Source: Morella rubra (Eukaryota; Streptophyta; Magnoliopsida; Fagales; Myricaceae). From it: a DNA stretch of 64,000 nucleotides. The DNA lies in assembly GCA_003952965.2 (NCBI GenBank), contig CM025851.1:23896107-23960106 (forward strand), given 5' to 3'. Position 1 is the stretch's first letter, and each line of letters opens with the position of its first letter. Positions 11,636 through 22,261 of the stretch are shown one piece after another. The notes beneath the pieces were generated by a model. The model saw nothing but the letters and a program-made list of their open reading frames with translations, ran no database searches and had not been told where the DNA came from. A program made the position numbers and the translations under genes.

Positions 11636-12993
11636 TATGCAAACTCTAAAAATTAGGAGGATATGAATCTCATTTGCACGTGGCATCTAACACTTGGCCA
11701 TATTAATCTAGATATGGTCCAATGATGAACGAGAATCCTTTTAATGTAAAAGGAGTTAGAGATACATGATTGTTAGCGTTAGTGCGCACTGATGTATGTG
11801 GTGATTTTCACCACATAACCAGAGGATTGTTTTTCTTGTTTCATCACTTTTAGTGATGATTATTCCAGGTATGATTATCTATACCTGATGAATCACAAGT
11901 CTGAATTTTTAAAAATTTCAAGAAATTATAGAGTAAAATGAACAACCAACTGGAAATGAGTATCAAGATATTCAAATATCTAGAGAGTTTTGAACTTATC
12001 TTAGAAATAAAAGCATTATATCTCAATTAATTCCTTATTACATCACAACACAATGATGTTGCAGAATATGAAACTGAACTTTATAAGATATTGTTCGGTA
12101 GGAGAAGCATAGAATTATTCTTGTATACTTCTGGGGGTTTTTTCCAAAAAGGTTCACTAGGTATTATTTGATAAGCTCAAGTGAACAATTGGTAATTGTA
12201 GTAGGAATATTTATTTTTTAAAAAAGCGTAAATGAAAAGTAATGAGAAATAAAAGGGGCAAATAAGATAAAAAAAAGTGACATTATTGAACTACTGATGA
12301 GTTTGAAGTTCAGAACTCAGAAGCATTAGCTAGAAATCCAGTTTGATGAGATAATCAAATTGTTTGATTTTTCACAAAATATGGATTAGCCTTATATTGA
12401 GAAGAAGTCAGTGCAAGTTTCATATTGTTTCTGATTCTTAATGTTAGTGATATACTACTCTTGGAATGACGTCCAAGTGATGTCATCATTCAAAGACCTT
12501 TGGAAGTGTTCCAAATTCTTGGAACCAAGTTATTGAAAAAAGGTTTTTGAGACTATATTGATGAATACTGGCAAAGATGATTTGGATGCCAAGAAAGGGT
12601 TTTACCTTCAGGTATAATTTCATCTCTACAAGTAGAGAGGGATAAGGCCAAATATTAATCAAGTACTTAGTTTTATGAGTATATTTGACTTAACAAAGGC
12701 TCTAAATGCTAGACAGTGGTTGAGCATATTCTCAAGTTCTTGGGAAGAACTAAGCGCTAATATTGGTGCTTAGAGTGTAGTATTTACGACTTGTTCAGAG
12801 ATGTACAAATTCAGAGATTATTGATAATTGATCAATATTGAATTTGTGTACATGCATTGGATAAAGGTACAAGGGCTGGAGCAATTGTAAGCAGTTTAGA
12901 ACTGATGACTCCATTACTAAGGAAAAATACATAGAAAGGATGTACGTGGGTATGAGATACCTGTGTGAATAGTTTTTAGTGCAAGTGGGAGAT

Positions 12994-14139
12994 TGTAAGA
13001 ATATGCCCTAAAAATCATTTATCTAAATAATATTATTTAGATGTCACATGTTTATATTTATTTATTGGGTAATATGTTGTGACATAAGATGTTACACAGA
13101 TATTATTGAGTGACATTGTAGAAAAGTCATGTTAATGATTAATGAATCAAAGACGGGAGTATGACTCTTCGGTTCCTTGTTCACTTGATATTTTGTTCTA
13201 GACCAAGGTACATATTGATGTACGATAGTCTACACTCGTTGTGCTCTTTCTTTGAGGTGGTGACCTTAAGTAAACGAGTGGTGCAATGTAAGAGTACATA
13301 TACTAAACGTGATTAAATATGAATACCGTCTGGAAGTGATCACTGATATTGTGAAGGTATTCAACACAATTGGTTTATTGTATCCTTAGACCTTAGAGGT
13401 TTATATGTCTATTATTGTGTACTTGTGCTTTGATCGAGTCATTTGATGATATCTTTCTAGGTCAAATATTCCAAAAAATATTGGGTCTTATACATAATAT
13501 ATTGGTTTATATAAATGCTTCATAAGGAATCACCAGTCTTTTGATGAGGCACCATATTTGATATATCTGTATAAGGTTGTACTAGAAAAGAAACCATTGG
13601 CCAATAGTATTTTGTGAAAATATTTTTTGAAGTTAATATATATATAATATATTTATTTTTGAGGTTGTCTTGGAAACAATCGATAGTCCAACAAGTTACA
13701 ATTGTGAATTGAGAATTATATAAGTTAGGACTTAATCAGTGATATGATTCCGGTCCTATTGGCTCTTTAGAATATAGTATGGTGAAGGATAAATAAAAAA
13801 ATAATTGTTAGTTGAAGAATTTCACAAATCAATCTTCAAATACTTTGGGGTAAATTGTAATATGTTGATGGACACAATTACAGTTAGTAGAAGCCTAAAA
13901 TTTAAAATAAAAGAATATAAGAGAGTTAATGGAAAAAGAGTTTTTCCAGGTGATACGGTCGAGATTTGAGATCCCTAACGATCCCATGTACCATCAAAGC
14001 TAGGGTTTCATTTAAAATGAAAACTATGAGATAGGCACCCTAATCGTCAGTTTAGAGTTGGCTATCATAATGCAAAAAATCTGTGACAATTGTGAGCGTG
14101 GAAAGGAAGGAGGCAAAACATTTTGAGCTGCTTAATTGT
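12994..14139 (+). mobile_element. 3' LTR of the decayed copia element (right end not resolved)
   Basis: tgtaagaatatgccc begins immediately after the polypurine tract gcaagtgggaga, a usual arrangement for plant copia elements. The following 1 kb is non-coding and AT-rich. I could not identify the terminal CA or a target duplication, so the right boundary is only an upper limit set by the next element. No matching 5' LTR was recognised upstream. Confidence 0.5.
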
Positions 14140-14148
14140 AAAATCAAA

Positions 14149-14648
14149 GGGAAAAGTCATAGTTAGCTCCATATCTATAGGGCAAAATCAATTTTCGTAC
14201 CCGCTATTATCGAAATGGCGATTTGAGCCCTTTATCTTTTGAAAATCATCAATTTCATCCCCCGGCCAAATCAAGCATTAAGTCAGAGGAAAATCATGTA
14301 AAATGACCAAAATGCCCCTCAATAAAATTACTAAAAATATTTAAAAAATTAAAAAAAAGGATATTAAAAAAGAAAAGTAATATTTTAAATAAAACTATTG
14401 AAACTCTATTTCAATAATCTATTTATTTTTAATTTATTTCTTAATTTTTTTTTTATTTTTTAAAATTTTGTATTGGAGGGCATTTCGATCATTTTGCATG
14501 CTTTTTCATCTGTCTTAACGCCTAATTTGGACGGAGTGTGGATATTGATAATTTTCAAAATATAAAGTACACAAATCGCCGTTTTGATAATAACAAGTAC
14601 AAAATTGATTTTACCTTATAGATATGGGGTTAACTATGATTTTTTTCC
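14149..14648. mobile_element. Mutator-like foldback MITE with long inverted repeats
   Basis: About 170 bases at the left end are repeated inverted at the right end with moderate divergence. Shared blocks include catagtta, atatctata, aaaatcaatttt and ggcgatttg. The flanks are aaaatcaaa at 14140-14148 and aaaatcaaa at 14649-14657, a 9-bp duplication. Long terminal inverted repeats plus a 9-bp duplication fit a non-autonomous Mutator-like element. No coding sequence is present. Confidence 0.82.
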
Positions 14649-14939
14649 AAAATCAAAAGACTCAAGGTGTGAGATTAACAAGACCTGAAGATTATCGAAG
14701 ATTGAAGATTTAATCGCAGACAAGTATAAGATCGTTTGTCAAGATCAACTAAGTATAGTTTCCACAAGCAAACTTTCACCCTCCTCGAACTCCATTTACA
14801 CACCAGAACTATATGCAGGAACTATATGCCACAGTCTTAAGGGCTAGTTATTATGTGTCAATCTATTAACTTTTGGAGGGCAAATTTACTAGCTTTTTTA
14901 TCATTTGAAAAAGCCCAAAAATTGTTTATGCTTAGTTTC

Positions 14940-17459
14940 TGTAATACCCCTCCCGTTTATTTTTTCTAAAGCTATCTTAATTTGTGAAAGTGAGATGATT
15001 TTATGAAGATTTGAACTTATTAATCTTATAGATTATCTTTACATGCTAATATTTTACAAAATGTCATTATTACCCTTTATTTGAAACTTTTGCTCTTTAA
15101 ATTTATAGTGAGTGAAATTTCATTAATAATTATGATATTTAGTTATTAAGTTAATTTTGTTGCCATTTTCTTTAGTTTTCTAGAAATTGTAGCTTTAATC
15201 TCAATATTTGATTTTTATTTGCTAAGCTTAGATGCTATATTTTATTTAATGTAAAAATTTCCTAAGAAATACATTTCTTACCTATATTCTTGACTTAATT
15301 GCCATTTGTTGTTTTTTTTTGTCAAAAATTTGCTGAAAAGAAAATTTATATTTTAATATCTTTAATTAATAATTCTTGTTTGTATTTATTTTTCAAGGTT
15401 AAATAAAATGCTTATATGATACTTTGATATATTTTATAAACTACCAATATCTTCATTTTGAAAATTGCCTTAATTTCTAATTAAGTTGCCGAATAAATCT
15501 CTATTAATTATCTTGCCAATTATCTACCAATATCTTCATTTTGAAAAAGAAGGAAAAAGAGGAGCACTTCAAACTAGGTAAGGGTTAGTTTTGGGCATGT
15601 TTGTTGGGGAAAATATGGCATTTTGACTTGTTTGGTTGCTGTCAAAAGTGAATCCATGATATATATGATAGAGTCAATGTAGAACATGTTAGATGTAGTT
15701 TTTATCATGAGATAATGTGTTGATGATAGTTGCATGTGAAGATCTTGCCTTGTTCTTGAAGATTCATCCATATCATGTTAGAAATAGAAGTAAACATGAA
15801 CTATAATGATTTTGTGATGTTGAGAGCCACGGTCCGTGGCTGAAAAATTTGTTTTTGAAGACCAATGGGCCACGGGTTGGCCTTGGTCTTTGATATACTT
15901 GCTTGTATGATGATTTTTATATGCATTGTTTGTGAAATGTTGTGATGAAAGGCTCTAGATGATAGCTGAATGGTATGGAAAGGATTTGTGGTTGAAATGG
16001 CAGAACAATGCCTTAGAAAATTAAGCCAAAAGGGGTTTGAGATGAAGTTGTAAGGTGAAATGATCATGCATGTGTTGTTTGGATGATTTTGAAGAAAGTT
16101 GTGATATTGCATGTGATTTTTATTGCTGACCTATGTTCTAATGCATGCTGTGACCATATTGTTTCAACTATGATGATTTAAATCAATAGATCTATGGATT
16201 TTTAGCATATAAACATCACATGCAAGAGAAAATTAGGGCTTTCTAGTGAAAAACCCTTTCTGTCCAAAATGGCACTACGAATCCCTTAGAGTTTTTGCAT
16301 TAAAATTGGTAGACATGTAGTATAAGGTCACAGTAGGTCCCAGAAAAAATTTCAGCTCAAACGGAGGTTGAGAAATGTCAAAAATGCCCTTGGAGATCTT
16401 TAAGGGCAGTTTCAACATTTCACCCAAAACGTTAGGGTAAAAATGTCCAAACGAGGTAGTGGGTGGGCTCCTTCTGGGCTCTACGGCGTCGTTTTTAAGG
16501 ATCTTTGTGTAGGTGGCATGGGACAGTCCCACGAGGAGAGGAGGATATAAAACCCAACTTTGGGGGTGAACAAAGCAGGCACCAGGAATGCCTCAAGAAA
16601 CCTTAATGATGAGCAAGTGCATTTCAAACGCATTTCATGCATTCTTTACACTGTTTCTATGCAATAAGTGATATGGATCATTGCACTTATGATATTTATC
16701 CTGAAGCATGAGTTTATGTTTGTTTAAGCATATCCCCTTGCCCGACCTTATTGAGTCAGTATGACTGTGACACGCCTCACGTTTTGACTCACCCATTTTT
16801 GTTCTTGTGTTTGTACGCTATCTAATTATTGATTGAGCAGGAGGACTTTCGAGATCAGATGGATAGTTCACCCTTGGGACTTAGTTGCAAACTGTCCAGA
16901 GGCTTAGTGCTATACAGATTTATCAAGAGGCAATTATATGTATTTGTCTTTTGTGTGGTTAGGTAGTCTGTTTTACCTTGTTGACGGGATACGCAGTACG
17001 AGAGAGTTCATTTTTCTTATATCAGAATTTTATGTTTGATACACTTATTATGCTGGTAAAAATTATGTTTTTGAATATTTATATAATATCTTGTTTAAAA
17101 CTTTCTAAATATACTTTCTTACGTGATGGCCTTTGGGTCCAACTAGCTAAATATATATGTTTATACTTCGTAGCATTTAAAAAGGATCATGTGGGTCCAA
17201 TATTTTGTTATCAGTCTACAGTTTTAATTTTTTAATAGATTAATTTCTTTACTTCAATAAATTATATTTTAAACTTTTGAAACCTTCCTATATCGTTCTT
17301 TAAGTAAACCGTTTTACTGTTGAATTTTCTGCTTTGAACCTAGTATGAGTATTTTGATCATTCGAATACCTAGGATAATTTACGTGCCGTAACCCGCTAT
17401 GTGTGCATTCTATTACTATAAAGAGAGTTTAGGGGTTAGTACGAGCACAGAGCGTGACA
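14940..17459 (+). mobile_element. Solo LTR, probably of a gypsy (chromovirus-like) element, 2520 bp
   Basis: The block begins tgtaatacccctccc and ends gagcgtgaca, giving the TG...CA ends of an LTR. It is flanked by exact 5-bp copies of gtttc (14935-14939 and 17460-17464). There is no second LTR, primer-binding site or pol sequence, so it is a solo LTR left by recombination between two LTRs. The segment near 16780-16870, with gactcaccca and tgagcaggagga, resembles LTR sequence of Tekay/Del-type elements. That family assignment is inference. Confidence 0.82.
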
Positions 17460-17464
17460 GTTTC

Positions 17465-18755
17465 AAAATTCAATGTCCATTTCTAAAATTCATGGAAAAT
17501 CAATCGACTAAAAATGTATTTTAACTCAAAATTTTAAGCACCTCATTTTAATACTCTTTTTTTGCTTTGTACTAATCTGGGCGAGGATCGGGGTCACTAC
17601 CACATAAGAGAATGGGTGGAAGGGTGAATTTGAATCGCGAGTCAATTTCAAGTGAACTTGTCCATTATTAAAGGCTTGCGCCATCATTACGGATCGACAA
17701 CCTGAGCAATGGATATCTTCTACACCCGTTTGTTACAACGTCAACCTCGGCCCATTTACATATGGAAATTAGATTGGTAGGCAGCTGAAGGTACGTACAT
17801 ATTTTTAAGAATAGAGAAAATATAGAATTGTTTTTCTTGGCAAGTACTATAGAAAATTACTAGCTTTTTTGTTTGCTAAGATCAAGTGTAGAAAAATAGT
17901 AGTTAGCTGGCATAAATTAGGTTATATATGTAAACAGGAATCAATTGCTATGCGTATCTTTTCGATTTTTTTCTTTTTGTCTTTCTTTTATTCTCACATC
18001 ACGCACTGCCAGAAAATCCACTATAAATTTCAATAATTTGGTATAGAAATAGAAAAATTAAGAGGGAGTGTAGGGCAGATTTTTGCTTAATTAATGCATT
18101 TCATCAAATTTGCTATGAAACTACAGTTAAGGCCAAGAATATTTCAGCACATTTTGATTGAGGTTTTAAATAAAGTTACACACAAGCTATAAATTAAACT
18201 CAAGTGATCTTGTATCCTATTCACTAACGTATAGGTAAATTTTAGACACCTAGACTAGTTGTTTGTCACTCTAAACACGATTTAAGTCAGGATATTTGGA
18301 TCTCAACTTAGAGATTTGCATATTCAGTTACTTGTTCATGTGGATTCCAAAATCAAAATATAAACGAATTTCCTAAAGAAGAATTAAGAACCTTAGTGGA
18401 AGTTTACAATGTGTGTCGAATTATATCTAAATTCTTCTTTGGGTACGTATCTCTGATCTCTTATAGAACCAAATTATCTTCTTGAACCAATAAAATTTTT
18501 TTGTTGCACTTCGCCTTGAATGGCTGAAATCTCTTAAGTGGAAAAGTTTCTTTTTATCACAAATGTATGGCTATTTAGAAGCTCTCAAATAAAACAATGA
18601 CTTCTATACTCCACCAACAGCAGAGTCAATGGAAATACGCGACTTGTGCCCTCCCCTGACATTCCCCTAGTGGTTTGGAGCAGCGGTGGACGTTGAGGGT
18701 TGGATAAGAAGCCCATCCTGTCTCTTTGCTGTTTTATGGAAGTCTTAATCTTCGA
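17465..18755. repeat. Intergenic DNA with a decayed duplicate of the ATL 3' region
   Basis: A block at 17640-17725 resembles 18756-18837, sharing the aaaggcttg and tcttctac segments. A block at 18401-18470 resembles 19171-19235, sharing gtcgaattatatc and a tagaacca/cagaacca end. The second member of the last pair covers the 3' end of the ATL coding region. The order suggests an old tandem duplication whose left copy has decayed. Similarity is partial and judged by eye. Confidence 0.45.
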
Positions 18756-19216
18756 AGTCAATTGTAGGTGAACCCACTCATCACTAAAGGCTTGAGCCAT
18801 TGTTACGTGCCAAACGAACGATGGGAATCTTCTACCTCAAAACACGTTGCCTAATTAGGTAGCCGAGCTCCCATTTTTCAAAAACAAAATAAACTAAAAA
18901 GAAATCAACAAACCTGATGGCACAAATTAAATTCCGGCAGCCTACCTACCACATGTAAAATGACATTGACGAAAATGTCTCACAAGCACTCTAGATATCC
19001 CTGCATCTTTCCATTAGTTTCTGGCAGTTTTACATGAGGAAAGAGGAAGAAGGAGCACATTATTACTACTATGTTCAACAGATTCCATGTCAATTTGTTT
19101 CTAAGATCTTTACAGCAATATGCAAAATCGAACCAATTCACAGTAGGAAAGAAGCAAGAAACTTAGGAGCAAGTTTACTCTGAATGTCGAATTATATCCA
19201 GGATCTTCTGGCATCT

Positions 19217-20359
19217 CTAATATGTTACAGAACCACAGAAGTTAATGGGCAATGTACATCTCGTAAAATTGTTTCCTTTCCCATTACTTGCGAACATGAA
19301 TCTCCCCATGGAAACCGACCTCTTGATTCCAGGGGCAGTGCAGTACTGAACGAGACCCGAAACTCCACTTCTATTGTTTTCGTGGCAACGATTTTCCTCC
19401 TGTTCTTTCGAGGGTCCAATACCCAAGATCTCTGTTTTATATTTCTCGTCTTCTTCCCTCGTGCGTAAGATGTCAGCAATTGAAACATAACTTTGACGAA
19501 GAGCATAATTCATAGAAAGAGACCTCCTGAATGGCTGAAGTTCATCTTGTCTAATTTCAAGACTGTTGTTCTCTCTTCCTTCAGAAGCGTGCGTATGCCC
19601 GAGAGATTGAATTGAAGTTTTTGGGACAACGTCGCTTACAATGCTAACAATAGCTTCTTCCTGCACACCTCCTTCTAAATCTTCAATCACTAAAATAGTA
19701 TCATTCCTATGCTGGTGTTGGAGCGCAGATACGGTGGTGGGTGCTGGAGTTTCTTGGATAGGAACTGTCATTTGAGGAGGCAGAGAATTGTTAGCGGCAA
19801 TATTGGAGCGGCATAGAGGACAACTCGAGTGAGATTTCAACCAAGTATCAATGCAAGGGAGATGAAAAGCGTGGTTGCACTTTGGCAATAGCCTTACGCT
19901 CTCACTTTCTAGAAATTCGCTTAGACAGACCGAACAATCCGTGCCTTCAACCAACCCGTCACCTTTCTTGTACTTGCAAACTCTGATCGACCTGATGAGG
20001 GCCTCATCTAGTCCAGCAGAAGAAGCTTGCAGTGACTCATTTTCTATAAGATCCCGATTGTCGTTCAGTTCCATGCCTGTTTCACTGTTGCCTCTTGGTC
20101 CACAGTACTTCGAGATGACGGTGTAGTAAAATACCAAGATAAAGGCGCATGCTATGATGCCGATGGCTGCTACTATGAGAGGAGAGAATTGGAAGCTTGA
20201 AGGATCATTACCACCATAGCCAAGACCAAATGGAGGGGGAGGAGGGAAAATGATGTAGCACCATTGTGGGCAGTAGATGCTACAAATTCCTTGAGAGCAG
20301 TCTTTGTAAGTCTCAAATGGTGACCCGGGATTTTGGTTGTTCACAGAACCCATGCCCAC
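19217..20359 (-). CDS. RING-H2 finger E3 ubiquitin ligase, ATL51/52/53-like
   Basis: This intact single-exon frame encodes 380 residues and belongs to the plant ATL family: membrane-anchored E3 ligases that pass ubiquitin from an E2 enzyme to target proteins. Residues 21-34 hold the cysteine motif CSQGICSIYCPQWC, followed by a run of prolines (39-43), as I recall from the ATL51/52/53 group. Residues 59-81 form one hydrophobic membrane segment. GLD at 116-118 is the family motif before the RING. The RING-H2 ligands are C142, C145, C161, H163, H166, C169, C180 and C183, with W173 in the usual E2-contact place. The tail is long and serine-rich, the usual substrate or regulatory part. Lack of introns is typical of ATL genes. 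The start at 20359 is favoured; a second Met lies two codons on. The upstream DNA is CT-rich on the sense strand. The exact orthologue is uncertain. Confidence 0.93.
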   Translation of the reverse strand: MGMGSVNNQNPGSPFETYKDCSQGICSIYCPQWCYIIFPPPPPFGLGYGGNDPSSFQFSPLIVAAIGIIACAFILVFYYTVISKYCGPRGNSETGMELNDNRDLIENESLQASSAGLDEALIRSIRVCKYKKGDGLVEGTDCSVCLSEFLESESVRLLPKCNHAFHLPCIDTWLKSHSSCPLCRSNIAANNSLPPQMTVPIQETPAPTTVSALQHQHRNDTILVIEDLEGGVQEEAIVSIVSDVVPKTSIQSLGHTHASEGRENNSLEIRQDELQPFRRSLSMNYALRQSYVSIADILRTREEDEKYKTEILGIGPSKEQEENRCHENNRSGVSGLVQYCTAPGIKRSVSMGRFMFASNGKGNNFTRCTLPINFCGSVTY

Positions 20360-21365
20360 ATAAACCCCGAATGATCAGCCAGATCTTGTAACAGTTTATG
20401 TTAACTTTCCCCCAGCATGTGCTTTTCTCCTCTTCGGAAGCAAGGGAGGGGAGAGAGAGATTGTGCCGAAGTGGGGAGGTGGGCAAGTTGTCATACAAAG
20501 GAAAGCAAAAGGAGGGGCTTAGATGTGAAGAGAAGCAAAGCAGAGGAGGTGGGAAATTGATGCGTCTTCTTGTCTTCTACTCCCTGTCTCTCTCTCTGCC
20601 CCACAAATGGGAAAAATGATGGTTTGTTGACGAAGGCGATTGCTGATTTTTCCCCCCAGTCTTGGCCAAATAGATTATTTTCTTCCTTTTCTTCTTCTTG
20701 TTCTTCTCTCTTTCTTTTCTAAAATCAAATTGACACTTGAAATTCCATGATTAAGTACTGCCCAAGGCATGGTTGGTGGGTTTAGGTAAGAATGGGCTCT
20801 CCGCATCCCTGCGGAAGCTATACGGTACCACGCTTCAAACCGGCTCAACCGCTGGAAGTTTGCCACATCCAAAGACGTGGACACCATGAAAGTGTGTGAA
20901 TAGGTTGAGCAGTCAAGTGCAACCATGTGAGTTCAATGACATGGCAGACACATACTGGTTCGGTGAGCATAGGTTATGGAGGCGAAGGTGGTTAAAACAA
21001 AGAATTATTGGGATTTAAGGCAAAAATTGAGGTGGCCTGATCCAATTAAATGAGTCCATGTTCGCGCATGCCACACGTCTAGGAGCCCAAAAAACAATTT
21101 CTCAACCAAATCAATCGTTACAGCTGTTTTGTCCATGTTACCCCTTCCTACTTCCGTGATCTTCCCCTAAGGTTTTTCTTCACACCTCTAGGCTCTTACA
21201 GATCATATGCTGTGGGGAAGTCTATCCAGAGGGATAGCCGTCCATTACATCCTGATAAGTGATATCCCATCTCTCAACGTGACGTGGGGATCAATTTCTG
21301 TCTAGTGCAAATACTTGGTTTGGACATTACAGTTGCCCCACCTGGCCTTTCTCATTGGGTAAAAG
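20360..21365. other. ATL upstream region and intergenic DNA
   Basis: Directly upstream of the ATL start the sense strand is pyrimidine-rich (complement of the gagagagag tract near 20450), consistent with a 5' leader. No clear TATA box was found. Beyond 20640 I see no gene; short frames have no motifs. Confidence 0.4.
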
Positions 21366-21369
21366 CTTA

Positions 21370-21690
21370 TGCTGCCCTCTTGGGCTACTTTGGGTGTTGT
21401 TCGTGCTAGTGCTTCTCATTTTATTTTGGAAGTGAACTCCTTAGCTGTCATTGCAACCATATATGCTCCCGGTTTGTAGGTGTAGTGGTCTTATGTTACG
21501 ATTTTCTCGCAAACGGAAATTTTAGGACTTCAAATTATGTGGCCCATAATGTAGCATGTTGAGCTTGGCCCAATGGCTCACTGGATTTGTACTTCCTAGA
21601 AATATCTCCGATCGGTGTTTTTCCTCCTAGGAGAAGAACAGTGAGTACTGTTTTGACATTTTTGCTAAAAAAAAAAAAAAAAAAAAAAGA
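21370..21690 (+). mobile_element. 3' remnant of a LINE (RNase H-like) with poly(A)
   Basis: Fragments in shifting frames, such as SNYVAHNVA near 21530, resemble the end of the RNase H domain found in many plant LINEs. The sequence ends in a run of A residues (from about 21667) followed by gaaagaaagaag. It lies on the plus strand, opposite to the other LINEs in the window. Evidence is weak and frames are broken. Confidence 0.4.
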
Positions 21691-22190
21691 AAGAAAGAAG
21701 AAAGAGAGAAAAGTGATTGCACCTGCGCCTATAAATATCAATGATCTTCAAAAAGTGGAATTTATGGTGCCACCACTATGCATGACTTTTACACAGTCGC
21801 AAATGGGGAATCTAATCAATGATGTGATATATTATCCCTAAGAGCCCTCAAACATGGGGAGAAAGGAAAAGGAAAAGAAAAGTTAGCAGAGGACACATCC
21901 ATAGACTGATAGACTTATGGACGCCTTACAAAAAAGAAACCCCGGAAACAAACTGAAGTATAAACGAGAAAAATATGAAAAAAGTTTCTTGGATTCAATA
22001 ACAAATAAATAGATGAAATCTAAATCACCTACTAAGTTCATTATACAAAATAATAGAACAACCAAAAAAAAGTGGTCGGTATTGAAGTTCACATATTATT
22101 TATGTTACCCTGAAATTAATGACATTCTAACACATTCTCTTATCAATCTAAATGAAAGTTTTCTAATCAAATTATAAAGCACTATCTAGA

Positions 22191-22196
22191 TTTATT
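22191..22196 (-). terminator. Candidate polyadenylation signal of the 19-exon gene
   Basis: The minus strand reads aataaa 66 bases downstream of the stop codon at 22262-22264. It is a plausible poly(A) signal, but plant signals are loose and this is inference. Confidence 0.45.
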
Positions 22197-22261
22197 GTGT
22201 CTTTTTTTTTTTTCTATCAGGAAGAAACGATTCAATAGACATTGTAGTTCAAGGAGGGATC

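Larger units (their letters stand above)
6961..12993 (+). mobile_element. Decayed Ty1/copia internal region, split by a hAT insertion
   Basis: On the right of the hAT element, around 11690-11710, the frame reads WHLTLGHINLDM, the GAG-pre-integrase motif. Around 11860-11910 it reads DYSRYDYLYLMNHKSE, the integrase core start. Near 12445 a degenerate reverse-transcriptase VDDILL-like motif remains. The sequence ends in a polypurine tract (gcaagtgggaga, 12981-12992) next to an LTR start. Stops and frameshifts are frequent, so nothing is functional. The hAT element (7429-11627) lies just upstream of the GAG-pre-integrase motif. A Bianca/TAR-like lineage is a guess. Confidence 0.6.

Noticed and set aside
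19184-20126. Plus-strand frames opposite the ATL gene
   Set aside because: They are antisense shadows of a well-supported RING-H2 coding frame.
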